DNA from: Strongyloides papillosus
Taxonomy: Eukaryota; Nematoda; Chromadorea; Rhabditida; Strongyloididae
Assembly (NCBI GenBank): GCA_005656395.1
Contig: SRSI01000001.1
Location: forward strand, 620,001-684,000
DNA: 64,000 nt
Reading direction: 5' to 3'
A model generated the notes under the pieces. That model searched no databases. It was not told where the DNA came from and worked only from the letters and a program-made list of their open reading frames with translations. The position numbers were made by a program, and so were the translations under genes. Below, one piece after another: positions 37,716 through 49,204 of this stretch. How positions within the stretch are numbered: the first letter of the stretch is position 1; each line of letters starts with the position of its first letter.

Positions 37716-38243
37716 ATGTTCAATCACGCTGTAGCTGTTCTTAAGGGAGAAGTTGTAACTGGTGTTGTACACTTTTATCAAAATAAAGAAGGTGAACCAA
37801 CAAAAATTCAAGGAGAGATAAAAGGATTAACAGAGGGTAAACATGGATTCCACATCCATCAATATGGTGACTCAACCAATGGATGTATTTCTGCAGGACC
37901 ACATTTTAATCCTTTCAATAAAACTCACGGTGGCCCATGTGATGAGGAACGTCATGTTGGCGATTTAGGTAATGTTACCGCCGATGGTAGTGGTGTTGCT
38001 AAAATTGACTTTACTGATAAACTTATCTCTTTACATGGTGTACATTCTATTATTGGTATGTTGTTTATTTATTTCTTATCGTGTAATAATTTTTTTTCTT
38101 ATTTAGGACGTTCACTTGTTGTTCATGCTGGAGTTGATGATCTTGGAAAGGGAGAAGGAGATAAGAAGGAGGAATCTCTTAAGACAGGAAATGCTGGAGC
38201 TCGAGCTGCTTGTGGTGTTATTGGACTTGCAGCTAATATCTAA
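37716..38243 (+). CDS. sod-1: Cu/Zn superoxide dismutase
   Basis: Exons 37716-38055 and 38107-38243, joined inside a Gly codon, give 158 residues. The enzyme converts superoxide to oxygen and hydrogen peroxide. All metal ligands are at the classical positions: His46, 48, 63 and 120 for copper and His63, 71, 80 and Asp83 for zinc. The disulfide pair Cys57/Cys149 and the active-site Arg (GARAACG) are present. No signal peptide, so it is the cytosolic form. The ATG at 37716 ([11 protein letters not shown]) matches the family start; an upstream in-frame ATG at 37674 would add 14 residues but crosses a strong acceptor. The 51-nt intron is a multiple of three without a stop, so unspliced RNA would encode a 17-residue insert before the His120 region. 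Confidence 0.95.
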   Translation: MFNHAVAVLKGEVVTGVVHFYQNKEGEPTKIQGEIKGLTEGKHGFHIHQYGDSTNGCISAGPHFNPFNKTHGGPCDEERHVGDLGNVTADGSGVAKIDFTDKLISLHGVHSIIGMLFIYFLSCNNFFSYLGRSLVVHAGVDDLGKGEGDKKEESLKTGNAGARAACGVIGLAANI

Positions 38244-38271
38244 ATAGAGATTTTTTTCAATTATTTTCTTT

Positions 38272-38277
38272 AATAAA
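38272..38277 (+). terminator. AATAAA polyadenylation signal
   Basis: AATAAA 29 nt after the sod-1 stop codon, on the sense strand. Confidence 0.5.
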
Positions 38278-38996
38278 AATTATTTGTTAAACATTTTTGT
38301 ATTAAAAATTGGTTCGTGTTGTTTTACTAAGGGTCTTTTTTATTTTTTACTTGATGGTAACTCTGTAGTATTTGTTTTCATACTTTAAATGGTTAATCTA
38401 CTTGAAGGTAAAGAGATTATTAAATCAAGTTATACTTTTTCTATTGAATTGTGTGGAAAATGATATGTATTTATTTTAAAGAATTTTTTATGTTGAAGAA
38501 TAGCAGAAAGTTTACAAAAATACTACCTTTATCGTGTTTAATCTTTAAGAGGATATATTTTATAGAAGATACAATAGTGTTTTTATCAAATATACGCAAC
38601 TTTTTTACTGTAATTTTATATATAGCTTGGAGATTGGGAATTCATACAATGATAGTGTTTTACCATTGACACGTACTAATTTTTTCTACACTAAAATTTA
38701 CATGAAGTTCTATTTAAGCTTTATATAAAATCATATTTCATTAGGTTTAAAACAAACGGTATAATAATTTAATGTTTTGATTTCAATATCTTCTATTATT
38801 TTTCACATTTAATGTCACTTTAAAATAAATTAAGAAATCATTTATGGTAAAATTATCTTTTATTATGTTAAAAAAAGTTGATAAATTATATTTCGATGAA
38901 TTGAATTAACCGAGTATATATAATGATACAAACAATTAGTTAAAAAATTTTTATTTATAGTTTTTTCGGTAGCGATTTTGAAAAATTATGAGCTAC
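38278..38996. other. AT-rich intergenic DNA between convergent genes
   Basis: No supported feature. The open frame at 38451-38669 is AT-driven and has no domain. Confidence 0.5.
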
Positions 38997-39917
38997 TCAA
39001 TGAGGGAACATATAGTTAGAACCGTTCATTCCCCCTGGTTGTCCTGACATACAATATTGACTAGGGCCGATTCCGCCAGACATACCACCACCCATTCCTC
39101 CTTGTTGTCCTGGCATAGAAAACTGATTAGAATTCATACCGCCAGACATGCCACCACTCATTCCTCCTGGTAGTCCTGGCATAGAAAATTGGTTGGAATC
39201 CATTCCGCCAGACATACCACCACTCATTCCTCCTGGTTGTCCTGGCATAGAAAATTGATTAGAATCCATTCTGCCAGACATACCACCACTCATTCCTCCT
39301 GGTAGTCCTGGCATAGAAAATTGATTGGGATCCATTCCACTAGTCATGCCACCACCCATAGGTCCTTGCATTCCACCTGGCATGTTTCCTGGCATCCCAT
39401 TACTCATGGGTCCTTGCATTCCGCCTGGCATGTGTCCTGGCATTCCATTACTCATGGGTCCTTGCATTCCGCCTGGCATGTTTCCTGGCATTCCATTGCT
39501 CATGGGTCCTTGCATTCCGCTTGGCATGTTTCCTGGCATTCCATTGCTCATGGGTCCTTGCATTCCGCCTGGCATGTTTCCTGGCATTCCATTACTCATG
39601 GGTCCTTGCATTCCACTTGGCATGTTTCCTTGAAATCCTCCTCCCATAGGTCCTTGCATTCCACCTGGCATGTTTCCTGGCATTCCGCCACTCATAGGTC
39701 CTTGCATTCCACCTGGCATGTTTCCTTGAAATCCACCACCCATAGGTCCTTGCATTCCACCTTGCGTGTTTCCTTGAAATCCTCCACCCATAGGTCCTTG
39801 CATTCCTGCGCCTCCAGCTGTCAAAGCGTCAATATCCTTACTACTATAACCTCTGCTTCCGGAAGGACTGCCATTGTTGAACATTCCAGAAAATATTTTT
39901 CCTAACTTTTTTGACAT
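38997..39917 (-). CDS. Gly/Met/Pro-rich tandem-repeat protein, function unknown
   Basis: A single exon of 306 residues starting at a clear ATG. Residues 1-38 are basic and Ser/Gly-rich ([13 protein letters not shown]) with no signal peptide. Residues 39-190 are about 9.5 copies of a 16-residue unit of the type [16 protein letters not shown]. Residues 196-283 are four copies of a 22-residue unit of the type [20 protein letters not shown], with a decayed fifth copy to the end. Almost no charged residues occur in the repeats, so the protein is probably disordered. I do not recognise the family. Gly/Met-rich disordered tails occur in RNA-binding, chaperone-associated and structural proteins, but nothing here selects among them. 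Long open frames on the opposite strand are by-products of the repeat. Confidence 0.75.
   Translation of the reverse strand: MSKKLGKIFSGMFNNGSPSGSRGYSSKDIDALTAGGAGMQGPMGGGFQGNTQGGMQGPMGGGFQGNMPGGMQGPMSGGMPGNMPGGMQGPMGGGFQGNMPSGMQGPMSNGMPGNMPGGMQGPMSNGMPGNMPSGMQGPMSNGMPGNMPGGMQGPMSNGMPGHMPGGMQGPMSNGMPGNMPGGMQGPMGGGMTSGMDPNQFSMPGLPGGMSGGMSGRMDSNQFSMPGQPGGMSGGMSGGMDSNQFSMPGLPGGMSGGMSGGMNSNQFSMPGQQGGMGGGMSGGIGPSQYCMSGQPGGMNGSNYMFPH
39069..39332 (-). repeat. 66-bp tandem repeat array (4 copies) inside the Gly/Met-rich gene
   Basis: Four 22-codon units with small differences (LP/QP/QQ, DSN/NSN) and a degenerate fifth toward 39000. Units stay in frame, so expansion has been by whole-unit gain. Confidence 0.8.
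39348..39803 (-). repeat. 48-bp tandem repeat array (about 9.5 copies) inside the Gly/Met-rich gene
   Basis: Units of 16 codons in two subtypes, GGGFQGN and SNGMPGN; the second is nearly identical between copies toward the C-terminal end, suggesting recent amplification. Confidence 0.85.
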
Positions 39918-41267
39918 TTTTAATTTGAAAATTTGCTAATTGTTAATTTTTGTATTCAGAAGCAATGTTAAAAAATTATTTGGTGGAATTGAATAAAATT
40001 ATTTTATATAATTTATTCACAATTATTCAAAATCGTGGAATTTTGAAATGATATTTTCTTTTTTTAAAATCATTTTAAAGTAATAAAATAATAATTTTAC
40101 TTATTATTTATTGTAATTTAAACAAAATTTGTATTTTTAATTTTACACAGAAATAAAATATGCAGATCCGTGTAAAATTGGGCAGTTTGACTCACCTAGT
40201 AAAATTCAAATTTTTTTATCTAAAATATTTTGCATATGAAAATTAACACAATAATAAAAAGATTATTAACATCCTAGTTTTTGCAATGGGCAAACATGTC
40301 CGAATATAGAAATAAAATGAAATCGTCCTTAGAAATTGATAACCTTAAAAAATCGGTACTTCAATCTCAAGAAGTACATATTTCACAGGAATAATATATT
40401 CCGGGTATATGTTATCGAATAAAGCAAATTAGATGGAATATTTTTGAGGTTCAATTTTGGAAAATTTTTGGCTACAAAAGTTTTTCTTGAAATAATTCAA
40501 CCTCTGGTTATGTTAACTAAAATAGGTATAGATAAAAGTTTTCCAAACTTCTTGAGGTTGTTTTCGAGAAGTTAGAATGTCCATGAATTTCATGAAATCC
40601 AAAAAATGAAAATCCGGACTTGTTTTATAATCTTAAACTTGTTCAATAGCATTCATTTTCTGTATATATTTCAATCATAGTATATGGAGCATAGGATTGA
40701 AAAAACATAAAAAAAATGCTAAACTTCCAAGAAGATATATGTCAATTAAAATTTTAATGAAATATCTAACTCATTAATATCATCGATATTTTTATTATAA
40801 CGATGGTATAAATAAAAATGACCATATCCAGTTTTAAGTAAAACTTCATCTATTGGTACAATTCCAAGATAGTTTGTATCTCTATAAGACATTAAAGTAT
40901 AAAACCAAATCCATCAGTTGATAATGTTGATTTTCAATCGTTGTTCTCCTCATAATACATTAATTCATTTTTTTTCCATTAATTTTGAAAGATGGGCTAT
41001 TTCCATCCTATTGTGGATAGAGAATTTATCACAACATTTAATCCATGGCAATATCATTTTTTCAAGATAATCTTTCAAAAAAACTGATTCTTTTTATCAT
41101 CTTTTACTGTTTTGGTATATTCTTTACAATAATTTTGAATACAACTACTAAAATTTTCTTATTACAGAACGAATATTCAAAATTAAAGTCAAAATGAATT
41201 TATAAATAATTAAATTTTAACACCAAATTTTATAATTGATATTAGTATTTTTATTACCCAGCGAATA
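39918..41267. other. Intergenic DNA with a decayed coding remnant
   Basis: Mostly AT-rich. A 32-codon open frame at about 40298-40395 (MSEYRNKMKSSLE...) could be chance. The minus-strand remnant at 40746-41156 is listed separately. The last 100 nt carry the promoter of the Lys-rich gene. Confidence 0.5.
40746..41156 (-). pseudogene. Decayed coding remnant, unknown family
   Basis: Reading the minus strand gives three protein-like blocks in different frames: one with CIQNYCKEYTKTVKDDKK, one with KDYLEKMILPWIKCCDKFS, and one with RDTNYLGIVPIDEVLLKTGY that ends at TAA 40746-40748. They are separated by at least two frameshifts (one in a T run near 41083) and stops. Composition is coding-like rather than random. 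No ATG-led intact frame exists and I do not recognise the family. A spliced gene with small exons is less likely because good donor/acceptor pairs are not evident. Confidence 0.35.
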
Positions 41268-42575
41268 ATGGACAATGTTGGAGGTATTGAGGATCTTATT
41301 ATGAAATGTGCCCCTAATGTTATTGATGAAAGCAATGCAAAACCAAAGAATGGAAAGAAAAGAAAAAAGCATAACAAAAAGGGCGATAAACAGGACAAAT
41401 CAAAGGACGATGATTATGACTATATTTTTATTGATGAGTAAGTTTATTAATTATTCATTATTTTTATATTAATAATTTTTAGTAAGGAATTAGATAATGT
41501 TGCTGACCCAGGTGAAGATGATTCCAAAAAAGATAATAAGGAGAAAGAAAATGATATAGAAAAGGATAATGAGGAGTTGAAAGAAAGGCGTGGCAAAAGA
41601 AATAAGAAAAAAGTAAAAAATAATGACAAAACTGTTGAAAAAGATAATGAGAACGATGATGCAAAATCCAGTAATGTCAGTCCAAACATTAAAATAAGTC
41701 ATGAAAATAGGAGGAAAATTTTAACAAGTACAACAAAACAAAGCCATAGTGATGGTGAAGATGTTATTAAGACTAAAAAGAAGGAAGCTAAAGGTAATGA
41801 TGGTCCTACGCAAATTAAAAGAAGCAGTTCAGTTGATGTTGCTGATAAAAAAGAAGAAATCGGAATGCGAGGAAATTCAAATTTTAACAAAAAGGTGAAG
41901 AGGAAGAGTAATGATGGTAATAATATAAATGAAAGCAAGCAAGATGAGGATAATGATAAGACAAAAAGAAATAATGATAATGAAAAAAAGAAGGCTAAAA
42001 ATAATGGGAAAATTCTGGACAAAAAGGGAAAGACAAAATGTAAGACGTTAAGAAAAAGAAGTAGATTAAATGAAAATGAGGATGGGAAAAAAGTTGATGG
42101 TGAAAGTAATGTTGCAGAATCACTTGGTACAGAAAGTAAATCCAATTTTAAAAGTCCAAAAAACGTATCAATGGAAGTAAAAGTCAAAAAAAATGTTGGA
42201 ATAAAGAAAACTCCTTCCACAAATAAATTAAAAGAAAATGTTTCTACTGAAGTTACGAATAAAAAGAATGACGGAAAAGCTAATAAAAGTATTGGAGGAA
42301 CAGAAACTTTAAAATTGAAGGAAAGTAAATTATTAGAAGGAACAGCATCTAAATTGGACGATAAAATTGAAGTATCAAAAAGTGGAACTATTAAAAAAAT
42401 GGCTTCTGTAGGTGATGGAGCAAGTACTAGTGTTGTGATGAAAAAAACTGTTACAAAGGCTAATAAAAAGGAGAAAAATACTAATCCAGTTACTGGTAAT
42501 GAAGTTTCCTTATCATTACCAAACACTCCAAACTCTAAAGTAATTAAGTCCTCAAAATCCATAATTAATAAATAA
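41268..42575 (+). CDS. Lys-rich, low-complexity protein, probably nuclear
   Basis: Exons 41268-41437 and 41483-42575, joined inside an Asp codon across a 45-nt intron, give 420 residues. Beyond the N-terminal 25 residues, the protein is dominated by Lys, Asn, Ser, Glu and Asp, with many KKKK/KRKK clusters that look like nuclear localisation signals. Ser/Thr-Pro sites (KTPST, SPKN, PNTPNSK) lie near the C-terminus. An acidic YDYIFIDD stretch sits at the exon junction. It is predicted disordered. I recognise no family; nucleolar or chromatin-associated proteins often look like this, but that is inference. It could also be a fast-evolving lineage-specific gene. The antisense open frame at 41699-42562 is a shadow of its Lys codons. 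Confidence 0.72.
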
Positions 42576-43004
42576 TAACTAAATTAAATAATTTTTATAT
42601 ATTTTGTAATATGATTATAAATTCTACTATCAATAACTACAAAAAATAAATAGTAATTTTAAAATAGAGTACCTTTTTTAAACTTTAAATGTATATTGAT
42701 AAATAACTATCTTTAAATAATGAAAATATGTATAATAGTTTGTTACTAGCTTTAATTCCTTTCCAAACAACTATTTTCATTTCAAAAAATTGGTACAAAA
42801 AATTTTATTAAAACTACCTTTGAATTTTGTACCTAGTTTTCTGATAAAAAATTTTAATCATAAATTTGAATATAGATGTCACTATATTTCAACATACAAT
42901 GTAACATTACCAATAGTCATAAAGAACATATAAAAAATTAAAACAATTTGTAAATATTATAATATCATAATTATTAGATTAATTTTATTTCTTCATTTAT
43001 CATT
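42576..43004. other. AT-rich intergenic DNA
   Basis: Spacer between two + strand genes; no feature recognised. Confidence 0.5.
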
Positions 43005-46000
43005 ATGTTATTTTTCTACATCATGGCGTTCGAAAGTGATTTTATTCTTGATATAAATGATTTACCTTTATCACATTTTTATACCTACAAATATGAAATA
43101 ATCGAATATTTTATGCTACCAAATTCAGATGAATGGTTACGTAAATTGATATCTAAAGCTAAGACAGAACACGATATTCTAGAAATTACCAAAATTTGTA
43201 CAAAAGGTCGTTTTTATACATGTAAAAAATATTATGAAATGTATGATCCACATCATGATAAAGAATTTATTATGAATGCCTTGAAAGTATTACCAGTTGA
43301 TATAAAAAATCATGCAATATTAAAGGATATACCTCAATTTAGTTTAAGCCTATACAGTCAATTATTTTTAAAAAAATATGATGAAAGAGTTTTTGAAAAA
43401 ATTTTATTATGCACAAAATGGCATGATATATACGAAAGATTCAACTCAAATTCAAAGTATCAAGTTTTTTGTGAAAAAATCAAGAAGGAATTTGACAGGT
43501 ATCCAGGATGTGCGGATTACCTTGGATGTCTTTTTTTAAGAGAACTTCCATTTATTGATTATTTTAAAAATATTGAAAATAATTGGTACTATGACTTAAG
43601 AGTTGCATATGCAGAATCTGATTTAAATAGAGCAATTCTTATGCAATTTAATCCTGACTTTTTTCCATTTCTTAAGGGAATAAAAATGAAACGTGAAGCA
43701 GAGGAAAAAAAAAGGAGAAGATTATTGGGTGAAAGTCTGCAAATTGATAATATTAAGTTACCTGATGTACCTAAAACATTAAGAATTCAATCTAAATATT
43801 TAGATTATCTTCCAGAGGCATCAAAAAAAGCTGTTGGTACATTACAACCATTAAAATCATATCAATTAGAGTTAGTTTCATCAGTTGATAATGATACAAA
43901 AAACCACATACTATGGATTCCTGAAAAAGCTGGGAAAATATCGATTATCTCACATATTGCCAATAACCATTTTCAATTACATTGTAAGGAACAGCAACTT
44001 ACACGTATATTACTTCTTGTACCACATTTCAAATATGTACATGATTACAAAAATTACCTTCGAAGATTGTGCTCAGATTTGTTGAACGTTGATGGAATTG
44101 CAGATTACGAAAGGAGTTTTACAAATATCAATTCTATTTTGGCATACGATTTTGTTATCATGTCTGGACAGATGTTTCTTGATTTATTAAAAGTCAACAA
44201 TCCTGATTATAAATTATATTTGCAAGACTTTTCACTAATATTCATGGATCATTGTGAAATATCACTAGAGGGACATCCATATTGCTCATTTATTAAATCT
44301 TATAATGAAAATAACTATAAAAAACCAAAATTAATTGGAATAACAGAATCTCTTGGTAGACATTTAGAAAACAATGAAGACAACAGTATGAATGCATTAT
44401 GTGATCTATGTTATAATTTTTCTGCCTCGAAAATTGATATTGTTAAAAATAATGCGGATGATTTTTATAAAGATGTTTCAAAAGGATTTCAAGAAATTGT
44501 TATATGTTTATCAACACCAAATTTTTTTGTTCAAGTAATTAATAGGGAATCATATACAATTGAAAAAGAAATTAGTAATGTTTTAAGTAAATTTTTGGGT
44601 GATGGAAATTTTGAAGAATTGAAATTTCCTGGTATTGAAGATACTGGAACATATTATGGATATTGTGACAGTGTTATACAGATAATCCAACAACAATCAG
44701 ATGAGAATATTAAAAAATCACTACTCTCTGCAATTGATTTTTTAAGTTGCCTATCTTTTACATTATCAATTCATAATGTCATACCAACAGAATATTCCTT
44801 TGAAAATTGCGTATCCACATTGAGGAGATGGAGTCAAAATTGTGACGAGAGCCAACCGTTATCAAAAAAATTATTAGAATCATACAATAGAATTCTCCAA
44901 TCCAGGAACGATCCAAAGTATAAAACAATTATAGACGAAAAGAAACTTTTGCTAGTACGTTTAGAACACATTATCAAACAGTCGATCAAAAAAAATTTTA
45001 AAAGTAAGATTTTTATTCGTGTTAGTAGTGAAATTGTTGCATTGACACTTGATAGATGGCTTAGCAATAATGATTTTATGGAAAAATACAATTGTATTCA
45101 TACATATGTTATCAATGTATCTGATCAAGATCCACAAAATGAGGAGGAAGATACTATTTATCATGATAGAATTAGAAAATTTAAGGATGGCAAAATAAAT
45201 ATACTAATATCTACAGATGTGTCTCAAAATGATATTGATATAAGTACTCTTGATTGTTTTATTAGTTATAATTGTCCAATAACATATACCAAATATATTG
45301 GAAATTTTAAAACAACTGATGGTTACCCTAAAAATATGGCACTTATAGTAACTGAAGGATTGTTAGAACTGGATGATCAAAAACTTTTTGAAAAAGATAG
45401 AATGACAAATTGTATTGTTAGAAGGTTACGTAAGATGTCAGATTATGAATTTCAAAGTCTTATTGAAGAAAGGAAAAAAAGTAATGATATTAGAAATAAA
45501 AATTATGTTGAAGTTATGAAAGAATATTGTAGTAAAAATGAAAATGCTGTTTATGATATTTCATGTTCTTCATGTATGACATATTTATGTTCATCAAAGG
45601 ATGTTGGAATTTTTGAAAATATTACAAATATTATTGTTACACCAGATATTTGGTCAAAAGTTACTTATGTAATAGATAAGCATTACAAATATACTAGAGC
45701 ATTTATGCGTGTTGGATTGGTTTGCTGTAAAGTTTGTAAAAAAAATAATGGTGTTGATGATATTGATGAGAATAATACTCTGGGTACCATAATAAAATTA
45801 GGGCAGGGTTTTGTTATTAAATTGGCACCGAAAAATTTGTTCTTTACTGATACTGTTACAAAGGAGCAACATTACAAGAGGGGATGGAATGCAGTTGAAA
45901 CTAATTTGTCTTTAGGAAATGAAATTTCAGAAGATGATTTTGTATGTTTTACATTTGTTTTTTCAATAATAATTTTATTTTAGCTTGAATATTGTCAAGA

Positions 46001-46100
46001 ATCAATGTGTCGTGATCCTGAGATGCACCTTTTATTCATGAAGAAAATGTCAAATTATATAAGTGTTTGTAGGAGTTCAGTATATCACAAGGACATATAA
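43005..46100 (+). CDS. RIG-I-like / Dicer-related helicase (DRH) homologue with degenerate ATPase motifs
   Basis: Exons 43005-45941 and 45984-46100 (42-nt intron, phase 0) give 1017 residues; the ATG at 43023 is an alternative start. The layout matches RIG-I-like receptors and nematode DRH proteins: a helical N-terminal region (1-270), SF2 helicase core (about 280-820) and a zinc-binding C-terminal domain (about 850-1000) with Cys854/857 and Cys908/911. Core landmarks are LKSYQLELV (Q-motif-like), YLQDFSLIFMDHCE where RIG-I has DECH, LIGITESLG for the TAS motif, and a linker helical insert. Catalytic motifs are eroded: Walker A reads EKAGKIS instead of GxGKT, DECH reads DHCE, and motif VI lacks the QxxGRxGR pattern. 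The frame is nevertheless open for about 1000 codons, so it is probably an expressed RNA-binding pseudo-ATPase. The family acts in antiviral RNAi and endogenous small-RNA production. Confidence 0.75.
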
Positions 46101-46380
46101 TTGTAAATCATAATTTTTTAATATCTTTTAATAATAAGTTAATATTCAATCACATAAACTATATTCTCTTTTGTTAGAAAAAATTGATCTTTAAATTTTG
46201 AATAAAATTAAAGTCAAGTTCTAGAATTACAATATTTTCAATTAAAAAAGATCTTTATTATAATTATACTACTTTTGTCGGCATTACATAAAGCATTAGT
46301 CAATATTAGACCTGCACACAATCTTATTTATAAATTTCTGTAATATAAAAAGAAAAGACTTCCTTGAAGTTGTCAAAGTG
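46101..46380. other. AT-rich spacer
   Basis: No feature recognised between the DRH-like gene and the decayed gene to its right. This marks the approximate left edge of the pseudogene-rich block. Confidence 0.4.
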
Positions 46381-46897
46381 TTAGAAATTCTGGAACTTCG
46401 AATTGTGAATAAAGATCATAATTGCGTCTCCGGAACTATTTCCTTTCCAATAACCATTAGTGTAAGATTGAGAACCAGAGGTATTGTTCTCATCTATCTC
46501 ATTTGAATCATTACTATCATCTTCATCAATACACAACGTCCTTTCCATAACTTCTTTTTTAAAGCTTTTAAATTTATATGATTCGGTAGATAACTTCTCA
46601 AGAACAGTTCTTTATTTTTTTCAGACATTTTACTTGAACTAGATGTCCTTGCGGATGTTCATGAAAGACTTGAAATCGTGGATCCCTTATCATATCCGTG
46701 TAGTGCACATTTTGAATCATTATATATTTCGTTGTCGTTTTTTTCTTTAATATTATTTTTGAGCAATTTACCGTTTCTAAAAATTGTCTTTACCATTGGA
46801 GTTCCGAAGGATTTTGAAAAATTGATAACTTGTTGTGGTTTCTCATCCGCTGATAATTTACCACTAATTAACTCAATTCTTTCATTTAATGACTACT
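46381..46897 (-). pseudogene. Broken gene, unknown family
   Basis: Minus-strand reading from about 46897 gives a coding-like frame (ELISGKLSADEKPQQVINFS ...) to an in-frame TGA at about 46651. It continues in frame with a Ser-rich stretch and an ATG (MSEKNKE), then needs a frameshift near 46615 to reach TVLEKLSTESYKFKSFKKEV and the acidic segment CIDEDDSNDSNEIDEN, ending at TAA 46381-46383. It is rich in Ser, Asn and Lys and has no recognisable domain. Lesions are one stop and one frameshift. A spliced gene is an alternative, but no clean donor/acceptor pair removes both lesions. Confidence 0.45.
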
Positions 46898-47361
46898 TTC
46901 TATGAATAGCATTCATCGAAAAAGCAAAAGGTACTTTTCTATCATTATCATAGTCATCATAAATATCATTATTAAAAGTTTCTTAATATTATATTTGGAG
47001 CGAATTAGAATCGGAAATTTTACTATCTGCTCCGATCCGCTTGTAACTTCAGATATATTCGGATTTGATCCGCATCCGCTCTAGAGCACCTTGTAAAAGT
47101 TTTTTAAGTATTCTATCCGCTATGCTTTTCTCTGAATACCGTACTAGTTTGTAGCATCCTGAGCATTTTCGGTCAAAACGACATTATTAGGTTTTGTATG
47201 TATGTAAGTTTATTAACAACTAATTTAATATGAAAGATAAAGAACAACTAACTAATATAATATTATATGTCTTATTTATACTATTTCAGAGAAGGTCTTT
47301 ATTACACCTAACAGAAAATGTGTCCTTTCTTTGTAATTTTCTTCTCTTTGTCCAAGAATTC
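46898..47361. other. Spacer with GC-richer repeat-like patch
   Basis: At 47020-47090 the sequence contains several GATCCGC/CATCCGC words and the palindrome GCTCTAGAGC, standing out from AT-rich surroundings and looking like a fragment of a repeated element. No coding sequence is recognised. Confidence 0.35.
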
Positions 47362-49204
47362 TTAATAAATAAAAAAATTTATCATTTTTTTATACATATC
47401 CGTTTCATAACTTATATTTACATTTTGGAATTTCTTAAATGATAAATCCATTATCTTTTCTAAAGCTTCTAAGTTGTTTTTTTCAGCATAGTAAAGAATA
47501 TCACTATATCTGATATTCACCTGGCTTTTTAAATCTTCCGAAGCCGTGTTCATTAATTCAAATAGTACATTCTTATTAACGGTTTCAGCTAAAGAAAAAA
47601 CAACAAGTCCCTGTGAATTAAGTCCTCATCTTCCTATCTTCCTGCCATTTGAATAAACTCACTTTTCTCGTAGGGTCTTTTTTTCCATCGAATTTGAAGA
47701 GCGAAGTGAAAATAACACTCGTGGCGGGCATGTTCAATCCAACAGCTAAGGTCTCGGTTGAAAAGATGACTTTTATTCCCTCACTTGCAAAGCATTCTTC
47801 AATGAATTCTTTTGTGAGTTTCATCAATGAGCTGTGATGGACAGCAACTCCATTCATCATTCTTTGTTTGCATTTTTCAATTTCACACACAGCGGTTTTA
47901 AATTGCTCATCGTTGATGCTTAGTATTGAAGTCATTGCTTCATTCATCAATTCTTTTTCCTTTTCATCTAAGAAACACATAGACGATACCATTTTAGAAT
48001 ATGTGTCACAATTTAATCTTGATGAGTTATAAATAATTACTGGAAGTTTTTCTTTTTCCATCATATATTGAAGAATGTCCTACAATTCTTGTATTCCTCT
48101 ACCTTTTTCTTTACATTCACTTATAGCGGTTTTAAGAGCAGTTTTGTTAACTTTATCATCTCCCATCTTTACGTGTACTACTCTTCCAGATTTGCTGCAA
48201 TGTATGCAGTATTCAAGAGGAATTGGACGTTTAGATGTTCCAATAACATGTAGCGATTCATTCTTTAATCCAACAATCCATTTTTGCAAGTTTACTTGAA
48301 TTTGGTATTGTTGCAGAAAGAATTGCAAACTTAATTTTTTTTTCCCAATCCAATTATTGTCTCTTCCCAAACACGTCCCCTCTCTTTGTTTCCTATGAAG
48401 TGATCTTCGTCTATGATCACATAGCCGGTATTTTTCAAAGAACTTGTTCCACTGAGGACCATTTCTTTTAAAATTTCTGTGGTCAAGACTAAGAACTTGG
48501 CATTTGGGTTAACCGTTGTATCTCCAGTCATCATACCAACCTTAAATTTTTTATTTAAAATAATTAAAGTTTTTATTTATAAAAGATTTTTTTAAAAATT
48601 AAAATCACAATAAAGAAGTGGTCACCTAAACTTTATTTATTACTTAGTCTCATTGCTTATTACAGACTATATAAATACAATAACTTTTATAATAACTTCT
48701 TTTTCGTAAATTTCTAAAACTAAATTTTTTATAAAAAATAACGAGATATATATGAAACTTAAACTAAATAAATAAATTTTTAAGCGACACATAGCGTCTA
48801 AATATTATTTTTTGTGATGTAAAACCGTTACTGATTCATATTTTATCTTTCACATTTAATACAAAAAAACTTACAGAATCATATTTATTTTTAAACTCCT
48901 CAAATTTCTGATTTGACAATGCTTTTATTGGAGTAGTATAAAAGCATTTTTTTCCATTATCAAGGCACATAGCGATTATATAATCTGCAACAATAGTTTT
49001 TCCTGCAGATGTATGTGCAGTAATAAGCATTGATTCATGTTTATCAGCAACAAGAAGACCACGAATTTGGAACTCATCTAAAGAATAGTTCACTTCAAGT
49101 TCACGTTGCGGTTTTTCTCCAAGGATTCCACAGACATTATCACATGGATAAAAAACTTCGTGATAGCAATTTTCTTTATTAAGAAGAACAGTAGAAACAG
49201 CCAT
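47362..49204 (-). pseudogene. MTR4/SKI2-type DExH RNA helicase pseudogene, 3'-truncated
   Basis: Starts at ATG 49204. Helicase motifs are readable in order: Walker A HTSAGKT, TTPIKALSNQK, an intron of about 350 nt (donor after ...NKYDS at about 48872, acceptor before VGMMTGDTT), TTEIL, motif II as DEDH, SATIPN, then VAVHHSSLMKL, FSTETLAVGLNMPA and an eroded GRxGRxG region. These are diagnostic for the exosome-associated MTR4/SKI2 family, which unwinds RNA for 3'-5' decay. Lesions: a frameshift in an A run at about 48340, another near 48295, an in-frame TAG at 48080-48082 and at least two frameshifts at 47640-47690. The arch and C-terminal DSHCT parts are missing beyond 47362. The retained intron means duplication, not a retrocopy. 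Confidence 0.85.

Noticed and set aside
39321..39905. Long open frames of 194 and 102 codons on + across the Gly/Met-rich gene
   Set aside because: They are His/Trp/Ser and Pro/Ile/Met translations produced by the in-frame 48-bp repeat; the minus frame covers both arrays with a sensible start.
41699..42562. 287-codon antisense open frame over the Lys-rich gene
   Set aside because: Phe/Leu-rich mirror image of Lys/Asn/Glu codons; the + strand has the ATG, intron and continuous frame.
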